Of a stretch of DNA of 6,315 bases, positions 1-5,908 are shown piece after piece. The notes below the pieces were generated by a model. That model was given only the letters and a program-made list of their open reading frames with translations. It had not been told where the DNA came from and did no database searches. Where the stretch lies: NCBI GenBank assembly GCA_013695925.1, contig JACCZO010000120.1:1-6315 (forward strand), read 5' to 3'. How positions within the stretch are numbered: position 1 is the stretch's first letter; the number at the start of each line of letters is the position of its first letter. The stretch comes from Chthoniobacterales bacterium (GTDB lineage Bacteria; Verrucomicrobiota; Verrucomicrobiia; Chthoniobacterales; UBA10450). A program made the position numbers and the translations under genes.

Positions 1-101
1 ACCGCTTCGGTGCGGGTGACCGGCTCGGAACGAATCGGCATGACGTCGCCGTGCCGCCGAATTTTCGTTGGGGCGAATCGGGGTCGCGTCTATACATTTG
101 A
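1..101 (+). other. Unassigned edge sequence; possible 3' end of an unknown frame
   Basis: No recognisable gene lies here. Frame 3 is open from the window edge to a TGA at 99-101 and would end in residues SGSRLYI. That ending comes from the repeat motif at 79-104, so even if a real gene enters from the left its last codons are repeat-derived. Frame 1 is also open, to 168, and a short minus-strand frame starting MPIRSEPVTR runs off the left edge. None has a recognised motif or a convincing ribosome binding site. Treat as probably non-coding unless upstream sequence shows otherwise. Confidence 0.15.
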
Positions 102-104
102 CAT
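79..104 (-). repeat. 26-bp dispersed motif, copy 1 (inverted)
   Basis: Read on the minus strand, this stretch matches the plus-strand copies at 154-179 (24 of 26 bases) and 587-612 (25 of 26). The shared core is tgtataga(c/t)gcgaccccg. With copy 2 it forms an inverted pair with arms of about 26 bp around a 49-nt spacer, so the transcript could fold into a long hairpin. Such a short, conserved, multi-copy element with inverted pairing resembles REP/BIME-type intergenic repeats. The family assignment is inference; the repetition is seen directly. Confidence 0.75.
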
Positions 105-127
105 GCCAACTGTCGGACTGCCGATAA

Positions 128-183
128 ACCAAACTGCAAAGCGGCTTCATAGGATGTCACATGTATAGATGCGACCCCGTCAG
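128..183 (+). repeat. Imperfect direct repeat, left copy, containing 26-bp motif copy 2
   Basis: This 56-nt stretch aligns with 563-616 with only two one-base gaps and about three substitutions. It includes the 26-bp motif at 154-179 and, before it, a shared leader of the form aactgc-aagcg-cttcata. Similarity weakens into a pyrimidine-rich tail (ccctcctcccc here, ctcccttcccc in the right copy). The two copies bracket the IS110 remnant at 209-559 in the same orientation, which suggests insertion into, or recombination between, a pre-existing repeat. Confidence 0.8.
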
Positions 184-190
184 CCCTCCT

Positions 191-208
191 CCCCGAAAGC
201 TTTCGGGG
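191..208. repeat. 18-bp perfect palindrome
   Basis: The bases ccccgaaagctttcgggg equal their own reverse complement over all 18 positions. The palindrome sits exactly between the left direct repeat and the first recognisable IS110 residue (His-Ala-Val-Glu-Lys from 209). It could be a cruciform or hairpin used by a mobile repeat, or the scar of an insertion end. No T-run follows it on either strand, so it is not a standard intrinsic terminator. Confidence 0.7.
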
Positions 209-559
209 CACGCGGTGGAGAAATGGATCGCCCGGCTGCGCAAAGCGCATGGGAAGGAAACGGCATTGCGGGCGTGTTATGAAGCGGGGCCGGGCGGCTT
301 TGGGCTGGCGCGGCGGCTGCGCCAGCTGGGAGTGGAATGCGAGGTGGTGGCCCCTTCGATGACGCCGCCCGTGCGGGCGACAGGATCAAGACCGACAAAC
401 GAGACGCACGCAAATGACGCCCAAATCGAGCAACTCTTCGCCCGGCACCGCGATGCGGCCATCTGGACCAGCTTCCCCGGCGCCGGATCCACCCTCGCGC
501 CCCGGCTCGCCTTTGGCAGCGAACGCTCCCGTTATCCCGACGCCGTCGCCATCCAGCAG
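209..559 (+). pseudogene. Decayed IS110-family transposase remnant
   Basis: Two separate pieces of an IS110-type DEDD transposase survive. The first has the ACYEAG(P)GGFGLARRL signature and VVAPSMTP. It then needs a one-base frame change near 370 to continue as RAGDRIKTDKRDARK, the family's KTD-(K/R)RDA acidic motif, and ends in a TGA at 415-417. The second piece, back in the starting frame from about 416, reads IEQLFARHRDA then SFPGAGSTLAPRL and FGSERSRYPDA, typical of the Transposase_20 domain, with about two residues missing inside it. The N-terminal first-Asp region, the roughly 100-residue middle linker and everything after about residue 132, including the region carrying the catalytic Ser in this family, are absent. 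A single 141-codon frame (161-586) spans the scar but starts in the repeat and is almost certainly not functional. The two pieces might come from different IS110 members. Confidence 0.85.
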
Positions 560-562
560 GAT

Positions 563-616
563 ACCAACTGCCAAGCGACTTCATAGATGTCAAATGTATA
601 GATGCGACCCCGTCAG
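563..616 (+). repeat. Imperfect direct repeat, right copy, containing 26-bp motif copy 3
   Basis: This is the right-hand partner of 128-183, with the 26-bp motif at 587-612. It abuts the end of the IS110 remnant, where recognisable transposase residues stop at about 556. It is followed by a C/T tract (617-649, almost entirely pyrimidine) before the small minus-strand gene ends at 655. On the minus strand the repeat lies 40-90 nt downstream of the RHS cassette, so it could act as a transcript 3' end or simply mark the cassette boundary. Confidence 0.8.
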
Positions 617-654
617 CTCCCTTCCCCCCGCTTCCCCCGCTCCCTCTCTACGTG

Positions 655-750
655 TCATGTCACAAACATCCATGACAACACGATGTAGAGAATGATGGTG
701 ATTAGGATTATGGCTATCGGCAAAAAGGGGTTTATTAAACCGCGTTTCAT
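655..750 (-). CDS. Predicted 31-residue single-pass membrane protein overlapping the RHS stop
   Basis: Reading the minus strand, ATG at 750-748 shares its last two bases with the RHS stop (ACATGA), and the frame runs 31 codons to TGA at 657-655. The N-terminus is MKRGLINPFLP, followed by a hydrophobic run from about residue 9 to 25 (IAIILITIILYIVL) and the end SWMFVT. Two basic residues before the helix predict N-in topology with the C-terminus outside the cytoplasm. A purine-rich SD-like ggggga at 767-762 lies about 11 nt upstream, inside RHS codons. The ATGA overlap is the usual geometry of translational coupling. GC is about 40% by hand count and several ATA codons are used, unlike the GC-rich RHS body but similar in trend to the RHS tip. 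Its position is where an immunity gene for an RHS toxin would lie, but 31 residues is short for one. It could also be a fragment of a membrane gene or a chance frame. No homologue is recognised. Confidence 0.5.
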   Translation of the reverse strand: MKRGLINPFLPIAIILITIILYIVLSWMFVT

Positions 751-3700
751 GTGTCAGGTGGTCCCCCACCAGGGTAAACAAACCTTTGATGCAGCATTCC
801 TTGCTGATCTCTAAAGAGCTCTGAATACACATCGAGTCCAAGAAACAGCCCGACCACCAGGTCGAGACGGGTCTGTATGTAAACTGTTTCGCCACGCTTC
901 AGCGTTTGTGCCGCCTCGTCCTTCTCCCGCAATGAGTCTGCTAGAACAATGCCGACAATTACTACAGGTGCAGCTGCGCCCGCTAATGCAGCTCTCGATA
1001 CGGAGCTAAGCCCGAGCACCGGAGGGACAGGCGGCGGCGGAAGCTGTGTTGCCGTTACATCTATGTTGTCTAGTGTGATGGTCTTGCCGTCATCCCTCGA
1101 CTGCGGCTCGCCACTGCCATGGCTGTTTCCTAAAGGTCCGGAGAACGGACCTGAGCCCGATCCACGCCCATTCCATATAAACCGGGAGAATGGACTCCCG
1201 CCGCTGTCTGTTCTTGCGTGAGGCACCTGCCTACCATTGACCGCCACCTCAGGAGTCTCTGGGATGTTTCCCTCCAAACCATAGGGGTCGCTCCAATTAA
1301 CCGGATTATTGCCACAGTAGCGGTAGAGATTAGAAGGGTCGCCGGCGAAGCCGATCGGGTCGGACTGGAGGAAGCGGCCGAGGCTGGGCGAAAGAAAACG
1401 GTTCCGGTTGTCGTAGAGGCCTGTCGCGGGATGCCATTGCTGGCCGGTGTAGAGGCGGGTGATGCCATAGATGGTTCCTCCCGTTCGCTCGGCTCCGGTG
1501 GAGGGGACGTAAACGTGAGGCTTGCCATAGAGATCGTAGGTGTAACTCTCCAGGAGCGCGCCGGCACCGTTGGCGTAATGGGCCGTGCTGCCGAGGGCGT
1601 CCGGATAAAAGAACTGGCTTAAGGCGGCGCTCTTGACCAGATCGTTGCCCGGCCCGTAAACCAGAAGATCGGTCCGAGTTGTCCCTCCCGGCGCGAACTC
1701 CGCATGCACATTCCAACCGTCCCAGACGCTGATGACGCTGGCGCCGCCGGTGATGCTGCGCGCGATCTGCCGATTTAAGCCATCGTACCAGAATTGCTCG
1801 GTGGTGCCCCCCTTCACCGCTTTGGTCAGCCGATTCATCGAGTCGTAGGTGAAGGTAGCCGTGCTCGTCCCATCATCGTAGGTAAGCAGGTTGCCATTGG
1901 CATCGTAGGTCGGCGCCGCCGCTCCGGTGATGGTGGCGTAGCCATTCAGATTGTTGATCGTATAGTTGGTCGTGGTGCTGTCTGTAACCAACTTGGTTCG
2001 ATTGCCAGCGGCGTCAAAGGTGAAGGTGGAGGTCGAATTATTGCTCAAAGTCGCGGCCCGCGTGAAATCGATCAATTGGCTATTGAGGTCGTAATCGAAA
2101 TCGTCATTTCCCAGGTTGGTATCCCGGTGTTCGTAATTGCGGTTTCCGACCGCGTCGTAGGCGTAGTTGAGCACCCGGGTCGATCCCACAAAATTGTGGG
2201 TGATCTTGGTCACGCGGTTCAGGGCATCGTAAACGAACGCGCTCGACGTCCCGTTGTTCGGGCTGCGGGTAGAAATATTGCCGTTCAGGTCATACGTGTA
2301 ATCAACCCAGCTGGCTCCGCCCACTCCGCCGGTGATGGATGCAATCTGGTTGCGGGCGGTATAGGTGTAGGCATGGCTGGTTGTCCCGGCCAGACCTTTC
2401 GTGAGGCGCTTTCCATCCGCGTCGTAGGTGTAGGTGACGGTGCGATGATTGGTCGTGCCATTACTGTCGCCCAAATAAGTCGTCCATTCCTCCTGTGAGG
2501 TGAGCGTGTCATCGTCATTGTAGACGAAGTTGATTTTGGTGCTGGCGGTGTTGCAGGATATAATGCGCGAGGCATCATCATAGATCAAGGTTCGCGCCTG
2601 CGGCAGCCCGGACGACCAGGTGTAAGTCTTCTCGCGATTCCGGGAGTCGTAGGTGAATGTCTGCACGTCACCGTTGCGATTGGTAAACTGATAAAGATTG
2701 CCGGCAATATCGTAAAGGTAGCTCTCGGTCGGATGAACGCTGTTGAAAATAGGATAAGTCGCGGTCACAAGTCGATTGAGCCGATCGTAGGCGTAGCTGT
2801 AGGTGTGCAGTTTGGGATCGACCATCGATAGCATCTTTCCGGAATTTGCCCATGTGTAGGTGGTGACGGCGTCGGCTGTGGGAGCCTGCTGCACTGTCAT
2901 TTGCAAGAGCCGGTTCCTTTCATCGTAGCTGTCGTAGGTGACCAGTTGATTATTCGCCCGCTGCTCGGACAGTTTGTTATTGGCGACATCGTAAGTGTAA
3001 TCGATGGTGTGTCCGTTACTGTTGCGATCCGCCACGAGGGGATCGATTACGTTGATGAGTCGCTCGCGGGAGTCGTAATTATACGTCCAGGTGGCGCCAC
3101 TGCTCTGTCCCTTGGGGTCGATCATCGTCTTCAGGTTACCCACCTCGTCGTAGGTGTAGCTGGTTTTCGCTCCCGCCCCGCTGCCATAGCCGACGATCGT
3201 GTAGCCCGGCCGTAGATTTTCGTCGTAGAGAGTCTGGGTTACCATGCCCGACGGAAGGACCAGGCGCGTAACATTCGAGTCGGTATGGGTCAGGTCGCCC
3301 GCTGCGCCGCCCCCCGTGCTATACCAATAATTCGTGACGTGCTGGAGCGGGTCTGTAATTGTTCGCAGGCGTTTGTAGTCGTCGTAGGTGTAGTGCGTTT
3401 CCGCCCAGGTGGTGGCGTTAAGTTGCACACTCTTGTAGTCAAGCGTGCCGTCGACGTTATAAGCGTAGCCATCGGTGATCTGATGGTCGCCCGGATGCTG
3501 CACGATTGTCGTTTGACCAATTTCGTTGTGGGAAAACGTGGTGACCTTTCCGTTCGGGTCGGTGATTGTGGAGACGTGATCGTTGACGTCGTAGCCGTAC
3601 CGAGTGGGGTGCGGGGAGGGTGCCGGGTCGCTCGTCGTAGAGGGCGGCGTGTAGGTGAGAAGACGGCCAAAGCCATCGTATGAGTATTTCTCCGAATCGG

Positions 3701-5279
3701 TAGCCGCCCCTTGCGTCCCGGTTGGACTGGGCATGGTATGCTTGAGCACCCGATTAAGATTATTGTAGTCGTATTCAAATTTCTCAATACCTCCGTCCGG
3801 GTAGTCGATCTCCGTGATATTCATGAAACCATCTCTCTGGTAAGTGGTGGTTTTTCCGCGCTCGTCCTTCGCGGTTTTAAGGTAGTAGCCGGTGGTTGGG
3901 TCTTCATAGGTATAATCGATATGAGACAAATCTCCTGGGTGGGTGATTTTTGTGATTGCCCCGGTGGCCGCAAGGCGCACAAAGCTGGTTGTATGGCCCC
4001 CCGGATGAGCATCAATGATGGAGCTGACGTGTCCGTTGACGTCATAGGTATACGTGGTCGTGTTTCCTTTGAAATCGGTGTAGCTCTTGAGTAGATAATT
4101 CTTAAAAGTGCCGTTCGGTCCCAGGGTTGCGCCATAGGTCCAAGTCCTGGTGGGAAGGCCGCTCCTGACGGCGTTTGTCGCGTCGCCGCGCAATTCGAAG
4201 CGCTGGTTAGCAAAGAAGGTCAATTGCGCAACCATCGTCCCGTTAGTGTTTTGTTCCTGAGAGAGCTGCCCATAGGTCCCATTATATGCCACAAATGCGT
4301 ATTTGATGTTCTTCATCGGCCCCGGATATCGGACGTCGCGACAAGTTTGAATCAGGGGCGTACCGGAGGTAGAAACATTCGAAGACTGGTAGGTGTAGGT
4401 GGCGATTGGCTGCGCGTTAGGCGGGCTGAAGATATATTTGGCGGTGGTCAGCAGGAGATAGGGGACACCACCAAACGTTTGCGTGGCATAGGTGTATGTA
4501 ACCCACTGTGATACGTGACCGTCTGCGGCCAAAACATCGACTTCCGAAATAAAACCGTTGCTACCATAAGAGATACTCAAGGCCCGCCCGGCGGGTTCCG
4601 TTATTCGAGTGAGCCTGCCAGAGAAGTTCGTCAAAGTAGTCACGTGACCGTAGGGATCGAGAATCTGGGTCGGCGGATCATACACTATGTTGTAGCCACC
4701 CTGTCCGTCTGTGAAGACCTTCTGGTAGAAAATGACCTTCCCGCCGTCGGAGAGTAAGAGTGAGCAGTTTCCATTACCTGTCACCCCTTGAAAGCGGTCG
4801 TTTACGCCGGTGGGCGATGTATAGGTCGTTCCGGTCGTGTGAGTAAATAAGACCTCACGCCCGTCGGGATAGTTTACGGTGACGGTAGCGGGAGGATTGG
4901 TGGTCCCGTATGGCGCCGTAACGCTCCACTGGTACGAGTGCCGCCAGCCGCCCCCCTGTCCGAAATAGCCGAAGGTCGCGATCCGGCTATTCAAAATCCG
5001 CGCCCACTGCAGCGGATACGCACCAATGGCGCCAGCCACCGTAAGATCGGGAATCACTCGCATCGCATTCCCCGTGTAGGGATCGTACGAACCGCCGGTG
5101 GTGCTGTTCCCGTTAAAAACGCCAGCCACACCGGCCGGATTGTCTTCGCCAATGGCAAACGCCTGATAAGAGCTCGTAAGGAGGAGCAACCCGGAGAGAA
5201 TCGCTCTCGTCAAGGAAAGGTGAGCCGCTCGGCGGTCGCAAAGAAGAGCCAGAAGAGAGGGCGAAAGAGAGATTTTCAT
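747..5279 (-). CDS. Secreted RHS/YD-repeat protein with canonical core and variable C-terminal tip
   Basis: This 1510-residue protein starts with a signal peptide: basic residues at 16-25, a hydrophobic run around AILSGLLLL and likely cleavage after AFA at 42, so Sec export is predicted. Residues about 45-200 resemble the N-terminal module that precedes RHS repeats (YDPYTGNA, DLTVAG, GGGWRHSYQW, then VTVNYPDGREVLF). From about 200 to 1245 there are at least 25 YD-type repeats, such as YTYDVNGHV, YSYDGFGRL, YTYDEVGNL and YAYDAVGNR. The RHS-associated core is at 1248-1335 and ends in PVNWSDPYGL; the last 175 residues are a distinct tip. In characterised RHS proteins the repeats build a hollow beta cage around the C-terminal domain, and the core self-cleaves after DPxGL. 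There is no PAAR, VgrG or TcB N-terminus, so type VI delivery is not indicated. The start is supported by the SD at 5298-5290 with 10-nt spacing. It follows the small secreted gene by 17 nt and overlaps the tiny membrane gene. A role in contact-dependent antagonism or at the cell surface is inferred. Confidence 0.95.
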   Translation of the reverse strand: MKISLSPSLLALLCDRRAAHLSLTRAILSGLLLLTSSYQAFAIGEDNPAGVAGVFNGNSTTGGSYDPYTGNAMRVIPDLTVAGAIGAYPLQWARILNSRIATFGYFGQGGGWRHSYQWSVTAPYGTTNPPATVTVNYPDGREVLFTHTTGTTYTSPTGVNDRFQGVTGNGNCSLLLSDGGKVIFYQKVFTDGQGGYNIVYDPPTQILDPYGHVTTLTNFSGRLTRITEPAGRALSISYGSNGFISEVDVLAADGHVSQWVTYTYATQTFGGVPYLLLTTAKYIFSPPNAQPIATYTYQSSNVSTSGTPLIQTCRDVRYPGPMKNIKYAFVAYNGTYGQLSQEQNTNGTMVAQLTFFANQRFELRGDATNAVRSGLPTRTWTYGATLGPNGTFKNYLLKSYTDFKGNTTTYTYDVNGHVSSIIDAHPGGHTTSFVRLAATGAITKITHPGDLSHIDYTYEDPTTGYYLKTAKDERGKTTTYQRDGFMNITEIDYPDGGIEKFEYDYNNLNRVLKHTMPSPTGTQGAATDSEKYSYDGFGRLLTYTPPSTTSDPAPSPHPTRYGYDVNDHVSTITDPNGKVTTFSHNEIGQTTIVQHPGDHQITDGYAYNVDGTLDYKSVQLNATTWAETHYTYDDYKRLRTITDPLQHVTNYWYSTGGGAAGDLTHTDSNVTRLVLPSGMVTQTLYDENLRPGYTIVGYGSGAGAKTSYTYDEVGNLKTMIDPKGQSSGATWTYNYDSRERLINVIDPLVADRNSNGHTIDYTYDVANNKLSEQRANNQLVTYDSYDERNRLLQMTVQQAPTADAVTTYTWANSGKMLSMVDPKLHTYSYAYDRLNRLVTATYPIFNSVHPTESYLYDIAGNLYQFTNRNGDVQTFTYDSRNREKTYTWSSGLPQARTLIYDDASRIISCNTASTKINFVYNDDDTLTSQEEWTTYLGDSNGTTNHRTVTYTYDADGKRLTKGLAGTTSHAYTYTARNQIASITGGVGGASWVDYTYDLNGNISTRSPNNGTSSAFVYDALNRVTKITHNFVGSTRVLNYAYDAVGNRNYEHRDTNLGNDDFDYDLNSQLIDFTRAATLSNNSTSTFTFDAAGNRTKLVTDSTTTNYTINNLNGYATITGAAAPTYDANGNLLTYDDGTSTATFTYDSMNRLTKAVKGGTTEQFWYDGLNRQIARSITGGASVISVWDGWNVHAEFAPGGTTRTDLLVYGPGNDLVKSAALSQFFYPDALGSTAHYANGAGALLESYTYDLYGKPHVYVPSTGAERTGGTIYGITRLYTGQQWHPATGLYDNRNRFLSPSLGRFLQSDPIGFAGDPSNLYRYCGNNPVNWSDPYGLEGNIPETPEVAVNGRQVPHARTDSGGSPFSRFIWNGRGSGSGPFSGPLGNSHGSGEPQSRDDGKTITLDNIDVTATQLPPPPVPPVLGLSSVSRAALAGAAAPVVIVGIVLADSLREKDEAAQTLKRGETVYIQTRLDLVVGLFLGLDVYSELFRDQQGMLHQRFVYPGGGPPDT
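750..1274 (-). other. Variable C-terminal domain of the RHS protein (residues 1336-1510), function unknown
   Basis: The 175 residues after DPYGL begin with a Gly/Ser/Pro-rich linker (about 1345-1422, including the run LPPPPVPPV). A hydrophobic stretch follows at about 1430-1447 (RAALAGAAAPVVIVGIVLAD), then a charged turn (SLREKDE), a short beta-like run (GETVYIQTRLDLV), a second hydrophobic patch (VVGLFLGLDVY) and the C-terminus RFVYPGGGPPDT. No nuclease, deaminase, ADP-ribosyltransferase or protease signature was recognised. The hydrophobic segments would fit a membrane-inserting or membrane-anchored tip. The distal part (781-900) is about 49% GC by hand count against about 63% in 1321-1440, consistent with an exchanged tip. 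Calling it a toxin rests only on RHS family precedent. Confidence 0.6.
1275..1538 (-). other. RHS-associated core domain (residues 1248-1335)
   Basis: This part encodes the conserved core: YDLYGKP, then RLYTGQQWHPATGLYDNRNRF, PSLGRFLQSDPIGF, NLYRYCGNNPVNW and the final SDPYGL. The spacing and motif order match the family consensus (GQ...GLY...R...lGRF...DPiG...NlY.Y..NnPvn..DPxGL). In studied RHS proteins the conserved Asp residues of this block act as an aspartyl autoprotease that cuts after the terminal Leu. All the motif Asp residues are present, so cleavage between Leu1335 and Glu1336 is predicted. The usual YYRARYYDP is replaced by YDNRNRFLSP, a variant I associate with Verrucomicrobiota, from memory only. 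Confidence 0.9.
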
Positions 5280-5289
5280 ATTGGCAAGT

Positions 5290-5298
5290 CCCCCTTCT
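5290..5298 (-). promoter_or_regulatory. Shine-Dalgarno of the RHS gene, overlapping the upstream stop codon
   Basis: On the minus strand the bases agaaggggg precede the RHS ATG by 10 nt. They overlap the TAG stop (5299-5297) of the small secreted gene, so a ribosome finishing that gene stops on top of this site. This supports the RHS start at 5279 and suggests coupled translation of the pair. Confidence 0.65.
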
Positions 5299-5776
5299 AA
5301 TAAATACCGGGTAGATCGGCCGGCGTGTTCTCGGGATGTTCGGGGTCGACAATCCAGAACAGGAGCAAATTAGTGTCATCGGGTTGGTGCACGGAAATCC
5401 GGCAGGCCCCGAAGGATTTACCCGCTTGAAACTGAAAGCTGACAATGCCGTCCTCACCAATGAAGAGACCGTCTTCTGGTATCGTAAGAGTGCCGCCGTC
5501 GAGAGGTTCGGCAATCACGATCTGGCCCGCGTACTCGGCCGGGAATTGAACGGTAATCGCGAGCACTTGCTCGGGCCGCAGACCAAGCCGGTCGAAGTTA
5601 GTGGCAACCTTCGCCGGGCGGAAGATCGCATCGTTACCATAGTCGATCGTCGCGGCAAAGGCACGCGAGACGATGGGCTGCGGCTCGTCCTCCTGCGCAT
5701 GCGCTGAAATGGAAAACCCAAACAGACCGCTGGCGAGAACCGCCAACCCGGCTATTCCGAAGGGAACAGTTTTCAT
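5297..5776 (-). CDS. Small secreted protein of unknown function preceding the RHS gene
   Basis: This 159-residue protein has a clear signal peptide: MKTVPFGIAGLAVLASG with a hydrophobic core and a likely cut after SAHA at about 27, leaving a mature domain of about 131 acidic-leaning residues. The mature part alternates short hydrophobic strands and turns (VLAITVQFP, GQIVIAEPLDGGTLTI, GIVSFQFQAGKSFGACRISVHQ, LLLFWIVD). That suggests a compact beta sandwich of Ig-like type, though no named family is recognised. It has one Cys, so no internal disulfide is possible. The start codon has a modest SD (aggg) about 9 nt upstream. The stop overlaps the RHS Shine-Dalgarno and only 17 nt separate the genes, so a shared transcript and a related exported function are likely, for example chaperone, adaptor or surface anchor for the RHS protein. 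I believe similar small exported proteins precede RHS genes in other Verrucomicrobiota, but cannot verify it here. Confidence 0.85.
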   Translation of the reverse strand: MKTVPFGIAGLAVLASGLFGFSISAHAQEDEPQPIVSRAFAATIDYGNDAIFRPAKVATNFDRLGLRPEQVLAITVQFPAEYAGQIVIAEPLDGGTLTIPEDGLFIGEDGIVSFQFQAGKSFGACRISVHQPDDTNLLLFWIVDPEHPENTPADLPGIY

Positions 5777-5787
5777 ATTTAGGCCCT

Positions 5788-5816
5788 GTTAAATGAAAAA
5801 AGGGTGGCGGGGTCAA
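5788..5816 (-). promoter_or_regulatory. Candidate sigma70-like promoter for the secreted-protein/RHS unit
   Basis: On the minus strand TTGACC (5816-5811) and TTTAAC (5793-5788) are separated by exactly 17 nt, matching 5 of 6 and 4 of 6 consensus bases. Only 11 nt separate the -10 from the ATG at 5776, so the leader would be about 5 nt and would lose most of the weak SD; that weighs against it or implies near-leaderless initiation. Just upstream (5819-5858) lie two similar AT-rich blocks, cgcgtccggaaaaatta and cgcgccttttagaaaaata, which could be operator half-sites or a repeat. The rest of 5777-5908 contains no gene that I can support. Confidence 0.3.
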
Positions 5817-5908
5817 TTAATTTTTCCGGACGCGACCTTATTTTTCTAAAAGGCGCGATTATCCCGTGCGCGGCTGCATCATCTCATCGGAGGGGTCGGC
5901 TCAGGGGC

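Noticed and set aside
161..586. 141-codon plus-strand frame as an intact gene
   Set aside because: Its ATG lies in the repeat, and it joins two pieces of an IS110 transposase across a frameshifted stretch and an internal deletion; it is a pseudogene scar.
653..677. 7-bp inverted repeat tgtcatg/catgaca with an 11-nt loop at the end of the small gene, as a terminator
   Set aside because: There is no T-run after it on either strand and the stem is short; it may be chance.
722..741. Hairpin ggtttaataaacc followed by cccttttt on the minus strand just after the RHS stop, as an intrinsic terminator
   Set aside because: The stem is only 5 bp and AT-rich, the T-run is offset by two C, and the site lies inside the 31-codon membrane frame, which it would truncate.
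590..895. 101-codon minus-strand frame overlapping the RHS tip, as a candidate immunity gene
   Set aside because: It overlaps about 150 nt of RHS coding in another frame, has no hydrophobic or domain pattern, and its last residues (GSHLYI) come from reading through the dispersed repeat.
1794..2498. 234-codon plus-strand frame antisense to the RHS gene, and other long antisense frames between 949 and 5300
   Set aside because: They are open because the repetitive, GC-rich YD-repeat codons leave few stops in the opposite strand; the translations are Val/Ile/Gly-rich with no domain and no ribosome binding sites.
1275..4700. Regularly recurring tcgtaggtgta-like nucleotide strings suggestive of a CRISPR or tandem repeat array
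   Set aside because: They are the codons for the (T/S)YTYD motif of the RHS repeats, with irregular spacing and in-frame coding throughout.
5848..5880. Minus-strand cgcg...cgcgcctttt structure as the pilT terminator
   Set aside because: Only a 4-bp self-complementary stem can be drawn and the T-run has four bases, too weak to annotate.
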